A stretch of 9,064 nt of DNA from Candidatus Equimonas enterica (GTDB taxonomy: Bacteria; Bacteroidota; Bacteroidia; Bacteroidales; Bacteroidaceae). The stretch is from positions 1-9,064 of the forward strand of contig JAGHRU010000151.1 of assembly GCA_018066225.1 (NCBI GenBank). The letters are read 5' to 3'. Position 1 is the stretch's first letter. Each line of letters starts with the position of its first letter. The position numbers and the translations under genes are program-made. A model generated the notes under the pieces. The model saw only the letters and a program-made list of their open reading frames with translations. It made no database searches and had not been told where the DNA came from. Below, piece by piece: positions 4,909 through 9,064 of this stretch.

Positions 4909-6147
4909 TCAAAGGTCGCGTAGCAGATCGGCAACTACGAAACTGCTGCCGCCCACAAAGATAGTGTCGGCCGTAGAAGCAGCACCGCGCGCGGCTGCCA
5001 ACGCCTCGGCCACCGTGGGATATGCTTCGCCTTCGAGGCCGTGAGCACGACACTTGTCGCGCATGGCAGCAGCAGGCAACGCACGGCGTACGGAAGCCTG
5101 CGTGAAGTAGTAGTGCGCCGCCCTCGGCAACAAAGCGATGACGCTATCGACGTCCTTATCACCCGCCATGCCGAAGACGATGTGCAACGCCCCGGTCTGC
5201 TCGGCAGCGATAGCCGCAAGCGAAGGACCGAGATAGCGCCACGCATCGACATTATGTCCCGTGTCGCAGATGACACGCGGCTGCGTGGCGATGGTCTGCC
5301 AGCGTCCCATGAGCCCCGTGAGGCGGCACACATGCGCCAAGCCCTCACGGATGTGAGCGTCAGTGACGGCGTAGTACGCAGGCAGATGACGCAAGGCAGT
5401 GAGGATGGTGCGCAGGTTGTGCTGCTGACAAGCCCCTTTCAGTTCAAAATCGACAGCCGAGGGGTCGAGCACAGCCTCTTCGGCGAAGAAGAGCGGTGCG
5501 TCCTGCTCGGCAGCGACAGCCTCAAAGACAGGGCGCGTCTCGGGCAAGGCTTGGCCTACGACGACAGGCACTTGCGGCTTGATGATGCCCGCCTTCTCGT
5601 GGGCTATCTGCGCAAGCGTATGGCCGAGCAAGTCGGTATGGTCCAAAGCGATATTGGTGATGACAGCAAGGTCGGGGCGAATGACATTGGTGCAGTCTAG
5701 GCGACCGCCGAGCCCCACCTCTATGACAGCAACATCGACCCGCTGCTCCGCAAAATACAGCAAAGCCAAGGCCGTGATGACCTCAAAGAAAGAAGGCGAA
5801 AGCGGCTCGAAGAAAGCACGATGGTCGGCCACGAAATCAACGATGCGCTGCTCGGAGATGGGCTGACCATTGACACGGATACGCTCGCGCATATCCACCA
5901 GATGAGGCGACGTATAAAGGCCGACACAATAGCCTGCCTGCTGCAACACGGCAGCCAAAGCGTGCGAGGTCGAGCCCTTGCCATTGGTGCCCGCCACATG
6001 GATGGTGCGGTAAGCGCGATGGGGATGGCCGAAATGCTCATCCAGCGCCAGCGTATTGCTGAGCCCCTCCTTGTAGGCACCAGCACCGAGGCTCTGAAAA
6101 AGAGGTACTTGCGCGTAGAGATACGCGACAGTCTCTGCGTAGGTCAT
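4909..6147 (-). CDS. folC: Folylpolyglutamate synthase / dihydrofolate synthase
   Basis: Cytoplasmic ATP-dependent ligase of folate metabolism that adds glutamate to dihydropteroate and/or to reduced folates. It has 412 residues, near the usual FolC length. Landmarks: the P-loop HVAGTNGKGST (50-60), TSPHLVDMRERI (79-90), FFEVITALAL (120-129), VIEVGLGGRLDCTNV (141-155), NIALDHTDLLG (165-175) and HEKAGIIK (183-190) with K185 at the usual modified-lysine position. CDTGHN (295-300) opens the C-terminal domain, where many homologues have D-x-A-H-N. Sequence alone does not show whether it has one or both activities. The start at 6147 places the P-loop about 50 residues in, as expected. It is the last gene of the minus-strand cluster, 104 bases after asnS, with a nested hairpin in the spacer. 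Confidence 0.93.
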   Translation of the reverse strand: MTYAETVAYLYAQVPLFQSLGAGAYKEGLSNTLALDEHFGHPHRAYRTIHVAGTNGKGSTSHALAAVLQQAGYCVGLYTSPHLVDMRERIRVNGQPISEQRIVDFVADHRAFFEPLSPSFFEVITALALLYFAEQRVDVAVIEVGLGGRLDCTNVIRPDLAVITNIALDHTDLLGHTLAQIAHEKAGIIKPQVPVVVGQALPETRPVFEAVAAEQDAPLFFAEEAVLDPSAVDFELKGACQQHNLRTILTALRHLPAYYAVTDAHIREGLAHVCRLTGLMGRWQTIATQPRVICDTGHNVDAWRYLGPSLAAIAAEQTGALHIVFGMAGDKDVDSVIALLPRAAHYYFTQASVRRALPAAAMRDKCRAHGLEGEAYPTVAEALAAARGAASTADTIFVGGSSFVVADLLRDL

Positions 6148-6169
6148 AACGATAGCGTAGTAATGCGAA

Positions 6170-6225
6170 GGCTTGGGAATTAGGCACCGCCGTCAGCAGT
6201 GACGGCCATTCCTATCTCCCAAGCC
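6170..6225 (-). promoter_or_regulatory. Nested hairpin between asnS and folC
   Basis: An outer perfect 9-bp stem (6170-6178 with 6217-6225, GGCTTGGGA/TCCCAAGCC) encloses an inner perfect 7-bp stem (6189-6195 with 6200-6206, GCCGTCA/TGACGGC) with a GCAG tetraloop on the plus strand. In the transcript it would lie in the folC leader, ending 22 bases before the start codon. No T-run follows in the direction of transcription. It could be an RNA processing or stabilising element, a leader control structure, or a small palindromic insertion. Confidence 0.5.
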
Positions 6226-6251
6226 ACCTATATAATCAATATGTACGGGGT

Positions 6252-7673
6252 CTAAAACTCTGCGCTCTTCGGCGTACGCGGGAACGGAATGACATCGCGG
6301 ATGTTTTGCATACCCGTCACGAAGAGAATGAGACGCTCAAAGCCGAGGCCGAAGCCGCCGTGCGGGCAAGTGCCGAAACGGCGCGTGTCCAAGTACCACC
6401 ACATATCCTTCATCGGGATGTCGCGCTCCTTGATTTCGCCCATCAACTTGTCGTAATTCTCCTCACGGACACTGCCGCCAATGATCTCGCCAATCTGCGG
6501 GAAGAGGACGTCGGTGCCCTGCACCGTCTGCGCCATCGTCTTGCCGTCAAGCACGGGACATTCGTCGTCAATCTTCATGTAGAAGGCCTTGATGGCCTTG
6601 GGGTAATGGGTCATGATGACGGGCTTGCGGAAATACTCCTCCACGAGATAGCGCTCGTGCTCCGAGGCCAAGTCGTCGCCCCATTCGCAGGGGAATTCAA
6701 ACTTGTGGCCGTCGCGGATGGCCTGCTGCAAGATGCGGATGCCCTCGGTGTAGTCCAAGCGCACAAAGTCCTGCTCGATGACGCTTTCGAGACGCGCAAT
6801 GAGCGTCTTGTCGATCATCTTGTTGAGGAATTCCAAATCGTCGCGGCAGTTGTCCAGCGCCCAGCGCACGCAGTACTTGATGAAGTCTTCTTCGAGATCC
6901 ATAAGCGCGGGGAGATCCACAAAGGCTGCCTCGGGCTCTACCATCCAGAACTCAGCGAGGTGACGCGGCGTGTTGCTGTTCTCGGCACGGAAAGTGGGGC
7001 CAAACGTATAGATTGCACCAAGCGCTGTGGCGCCAAGTTCGCCTTCGAGCTGGCCACTCACCGTGAGCGACGTCGGCTTGCCGAAGAAGTCGTCGGAGTA
7101 GTCGATATGTCCCTGCTCGTCCTTGCGGAGATCGTAGAGATTCTTCGTAGTGACTTGGAACATCTGGCCTGCACCCTCACAGTCGCTCGCGGTGATGAGC
7201 GGTGTGTGGAAATAGAAGAAGCCGTGTTCGTGGAAGTAAGTATGGATGGCCATCGCCATGTTGTGGCGAATACGCATTACCGCTCCGAAGGTATTGGTAC
7301 GCAGACGCATGTGAGCGTGCTGGCGCATATACTCAAAAGTCTGTCCCTTCTTCTGCATAGGATAGTCGGCATCACAAGTGCCGAGCACCTCAATGGCGGT
7401 GGCCTGTATCTCCACAGTCTGTCCGCCACCCTGGCTTTCAACAAGCGTGCCTACGGCACTAATGCAAGCGCCGGTGGTGATTTGCTTCATCACCTCTGGG
7501 TCGAAGCGCTCTACATCGGCCACAACCTGCACCGTCTTAATGGTACTACCGTCGTTGAGAGCGATGAAATGAACGGACTTGGAACCGCGGTGAGAGCGCA
7601 CCCACCCCTTGACGCATACCTCGCTACCGTAGTCACTGCGGCGAAGCGCATCGATTATCTTTGTACGTTTCAT
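6252..7673 (-). CDS. asnS: Asparaginyl-tRNA synthetase
   Basis: Class II aminoacyl-tRNA synthetase that charges tRNA-Asn with asparagine in the cytoplasm. It has 473 residues, typical for bacterial AsnRS. The N-terminal OB-fold anticodon-binding domain covers about 15-100 (VKGWVRSHRGSKSVHFIALNDG). The YPMQKK linker follows at 104-109. The catalytic domain has motif 1 around FFYFHTPLI (152-160), motif 2 FRAENSNTPRHLAEFW (228-243) and motif 3 GFGLGFERLILFVTG (440-454). The TCPHGGFGLGFERL context and overall pattern fit AsnRS better than AspRS. The ATG at 7673 gives a standard N-terminus, 25 bases after the pseudouridine synthase stop. Its presence suggests direct charging of tRNA-Asn, so the transamidation route is not required for this amino acid. 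Confidence 0.96.
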   Translation of the reverse strand: MKRTKIIDALRRSDYGSEVCVKGWVRSHRGSKSVHFIALNDGSTIKTVQVVADVERFDPEVMKQITTGACISAVGTLVESQGGGQTVEIQATAIEVLGTCDADYPMQKKGQTFEYMRQHAHMRLRTNTFGAVMRIRHNMAMAIHTYFHEHGFFYFHTPLITASDCEGAGQMFQVTTKNLYDLRKDEQGHIDYSDDFFGKPTSLTVSGQLEGELGATALGAIYTFGPTFRAENSNTPRHLAEFWMVEPEAAFVDLPALMDLEEDFIKYCVRWALDNCRDDLEFLNKMIDKTLIARLESVIEQDFVRLDYTEGIRILQQAIRDGHKFEFPCEWGDDLASEHERYLVEEYFRKPVIMTHYPKAIKAFYMKIDDECPVLDGKTMAQTVQGTDVLFPQIGEIIGGSVREENYDKLMGEIKERDIPMKDMWWYLDTRRFGTCPHGGFGLGFERLILFVTGMQNIRDVIPFPRTPKSAEF

Positions 7674-7698
7674 GGATAGTTATGATAGAAATTTTGGC

Positions 7699-8952
7699 TT
7701 ATTCAAAGGCACCCATGCGCAGCATATTGACCTCTTTTTCGGTGAGATGGCGCCAGTCGCCACGCTTGACATTCTTCTTGGTCAGGCCAGCGAAATAGAC
7801 GCGGTCAAGCTTGCTGACATTGTAGCCCAACTCCTCGAAGATGCGGCGCACGATGCGGTTGCGTCCAGAGTGTATCTCTATGCCCACTTGCTTCTTATCG
7901 GTCTCGGAGGCATAGGCGATGGCATCAGCACGGATTGGGCCGTCGTCGAGCTGTATGCCCTCAGCAATTTGGCGCATATCTTCGGCCGTGACATTGCGGT
8001 CGAGGGTGACGTGATAAATTTTCTTTTTAAGGAACTTCGGGTGTGTGAGCTTGGAGGCCAACTCACCATCGTTGGTGATGAGCAGCACGCCCGTAGTGTT
8101 GCGGTCGAGACGGCCGACAGGATAGATGCGCTCGGGGCAAGCCTTGGCCACGAGGTCCATAACCGTCTTGCGGTTTTGGGGGTCTTCGCTCGTGGTGACA
8201 TAGCCTTTAGGCTTATTGAGGAGCACATGGACCTTCTTTTCGGCCGTGACAGGCTCGTCGTGGAAGAGCACTGTGTCAGAGCGCAACACCTTGGCACCCA
8301 ACTCGGTGACGACGACACCATTGACGCTGACAACGCCGGCCTGTATGTACTTGTCGGCATCGCGACGCGAGCAAATGCCGGCATTGGCCAAGAACTTATT
8401 GAGGCGCAGCGGCTGTGTGGGGTCATATTCCTGCTCCTTGTACTCTACGCGGCGCTTGGGATTGTACTTGGGCTTGAAGTTCTTCTTGTAAGGACGCTGC
8501 TGGTAGCCGCCCTGATAGCGGGGACGGGGCTGGTAGCCACCTTCGCCGCGTTCGCCGCCGTAGCGGTTGTACTGCGGGCGAGGCTGATAGCCGCCTTCGC
8601 CTTGTTCGCGAGAGTAACTGCCATAGCGCGGACGGGGCTGATAGCCGCCTTCACCGTCGCGCTGGCCACCGTAGCGGTTGTATTGTGGGCGAGGCTGATA
8701 GCCTGCGCCGTAGCGGGGACGGGGCTGGTAGCCTCCTTCGCCTTGCTCGCGGGTATAGTTGCCATAGCGCGGACGGGGAGTAAAGCTGCTATCACCATCG
8801 TGCTGATAACGGCTGGAGCGCGACACGGGCTCGGCACTACGGTTGAAACGCTGACGCTTGCGGCGTTCACCGCCGAACTCATTAGGGGTGTCGTGAGATG
8901 GTGTCTGGCCTTCACGGCTCACACCATCAAAGGGTTGCTCAAAATCGTTCAT
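7699..8952 (-). CDS. rluB: RsuA/RluB-family rRNA pseudouridine synthase with repetitive N-terminal tail
   Basis: Converts a specific uridine in ribosomal RNA to pseudouridine; in RluB this is in the 23S peptidyl-transferase region, but the exact site is not readable here. It has 417 residues, longer than E. coli RluB because of a low-complexity tail of about 175 residues. The tail is rich in G, Y, Q, P and R, with seven repeats of the (Y)QPRP(R/Q)Y kind between about 58 and 154, then a lysine-rich stretch (156-168). An S4 RNA-binding domain starts at LRLNKFLANAGICSRRDAD (182-200). The catalytic domain has LLNKPKGYVTT (244-254), GRLDRNTTG (280-288) with catalytic D283, and SGRNRIVRRIFEELGY (362-377). 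The tail probably binds RNA without a fixed fold. It lies in the purB-rluB-asnS order, 57 bases after purB. The gene symbol is by family; another RsuA-type target is possible. Confidence 0.88.
   Translation of the reverse strand: MNDFEQPFDGVSREGQTPSHDTPNEFGGERRKRQRFNRSAEPVSRSSRYQHDGDSSFTPRPRYGNYTREQGEGGYQPRPRYGAGYQPRPQYNRYGGQRDGEGGYQPRPRYGSYSREQGEGGYQPRPQYNRYGGERGEGGYQPRPRYQGGYQQRPYKKNFKPKYNPKRRVEYKEQEYDPTQPLRLNKFLANAGICSRRDADKYIQAGVVSVNGVVVTELGAKVLRSDTVLFHDEPVTAEKKVHVLLNKPKGYVTTSEDPQNRKTVMDLVAKACPERIYPVGRLDRNTTGVLLITNDGELASKLTHPKFLKKKIYHVTLDRNVTAEDMRQIAEGIQLDDGPIRADAIAYASETDKKQVGIEIHSGRNRIVRRIFEELGYNVSKLDRVYFAGLTKKNVKRGDWRHLTEKEVNMLRMGAFE
8491..8781 (-). repeat. Degenerate coding repeats (QPRP units) in the pseudouridine synthase gene
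   Basis: Seven imperfect copies of a short unit encode GYQPRP followed by RYG or QYN. The two versions partly alternate (RYG, QYN, RYG, QYN), which suggests duplication of a longer segment including REQGEGG or NRYGG linkers. The DNA copies are similar enough to expand or contract by recombination or slippage. Confidence 0.75.
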
Positions 8953-9009
8953 AAAAGCATTTGTTGTATTAAGTGAAACTGATGACGCTCACGCGCCTTG
9001 TATGTTGGG

Positions 9010-9064
9010 TTAGATGCCCGTGTAGTTGGACGGGGTGATGGCGTGGAGTTCGGCCTTGATGGCA
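9010..9064 (-). CDS. purB: Probable adenylosuccinate lyase C-terminus (partial)
   Basis: Only the last 17 codons and the stop are in the window. They read AIKAELHAITPSNYTGI. The TP-x-NY-x-G ending resembles the C-terminus of PurB, which releases fumarate in two steps of purine synthesis. The position upstream of the pseudouridine synthase and asnS fits the gene order I recall from Bacteroidales. The tail is short, so the identity is probable, not certain. Confidence 0.6.
   Translation of the reverse strand, partial: AIKAELHAITPSNYTGI

Noticed and set aside
5041..5700. 219-codon plus-strand open frame opposite folC
   Set aside because: It is a shadow of folC, whose motifs are complete on the minus strand.
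6306..7679. 457-codon open frame on the plus strand opposite asnS
   Set aside because: The asnS frame has all class II motifs. The antisense product matches no family I know and has no start signals.
7672..8976. 434-codon open frame on the plus strand opposite the pseudouridine synthase
   Set aside because: The minus-strand frame has clear S4 and GRLDxxT motifs. The opposite frame is low-complexity alanine/valine/leucine text produced by GC-rich codons and the repeats.

Overview
The window (9,064 bases, GC-rich coding DNA) looks like a chromosomal segment of a Bacteroidales bacterium, probably near Prevotella/Alloprevotella or Porphyromonas. The reasons are: a minimal TatA+TatC translocase without TatB, genes with hardly any Shine-Dalgarno sequences, promoter-like TAnnTTTG elements, a Bacteroidetes-style glycine/arginine/tyrosine-rich extension on an RsuA/RluB-type pseudouridine synthase, and the gene order purB - rluB-like - asnS. 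The exact genus cannot be fixed from the sequence alone.

Left half (1-4278, plus strand): one tightly packed apparent operon. It holds a polytopic membrane 4Fe-4S protein (5' end outside the window), an aldo/keto reductase with a C-terminal ferredoxin domain and a twin-arginine lipoprotein signal, a DUF1893 protein, tatA and tatC. Gaps are 23 bases, an overlap of 29 (or a gap of 7 with the alternative start), 24 bases and 9 bases. The first two proteins both carry an SRRxFL twin-arginine motif. In the membrane protein the motif lies in the middle of the chain, between two ferredoxin blocks. The operon therefore seems to encode an iron-sulfur redox chain together with the translocase needed to export its outer parts. 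The inferred electron path runs from cytoplasmic ferredoxin clusters through the membrane to a four-cluster periplasmic domain and on to a membrane-anchored AKR-ferredoxin lipoprotein. Its substrate is unknown.

Middle (4279-4908): a 630-base gap between the convergent tatC and folC genes with no credible protein gene but much structure. It contains three 20-base near-palindromes at an exact 22-base pitch, a perfect 12-bp inverted repeat followed by a T-run (terminator of the tat operon), promoter-like elements on both strands, a 7-G run, an 18-bp hairpin and several further hairpins, and a possible folC terminator. One or two small RNAs may be encoded here.

Right half (4909-9064, minus strand): a housekeeping cluster read right to left: the last 17 codons of a probable purB, an RsuA/RluB-family pseudouridine synthase with a repetitive basic N-terminal tail, asnS, and folC. 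A nested hairpin lies in the 104-base asnS-folC spacer.
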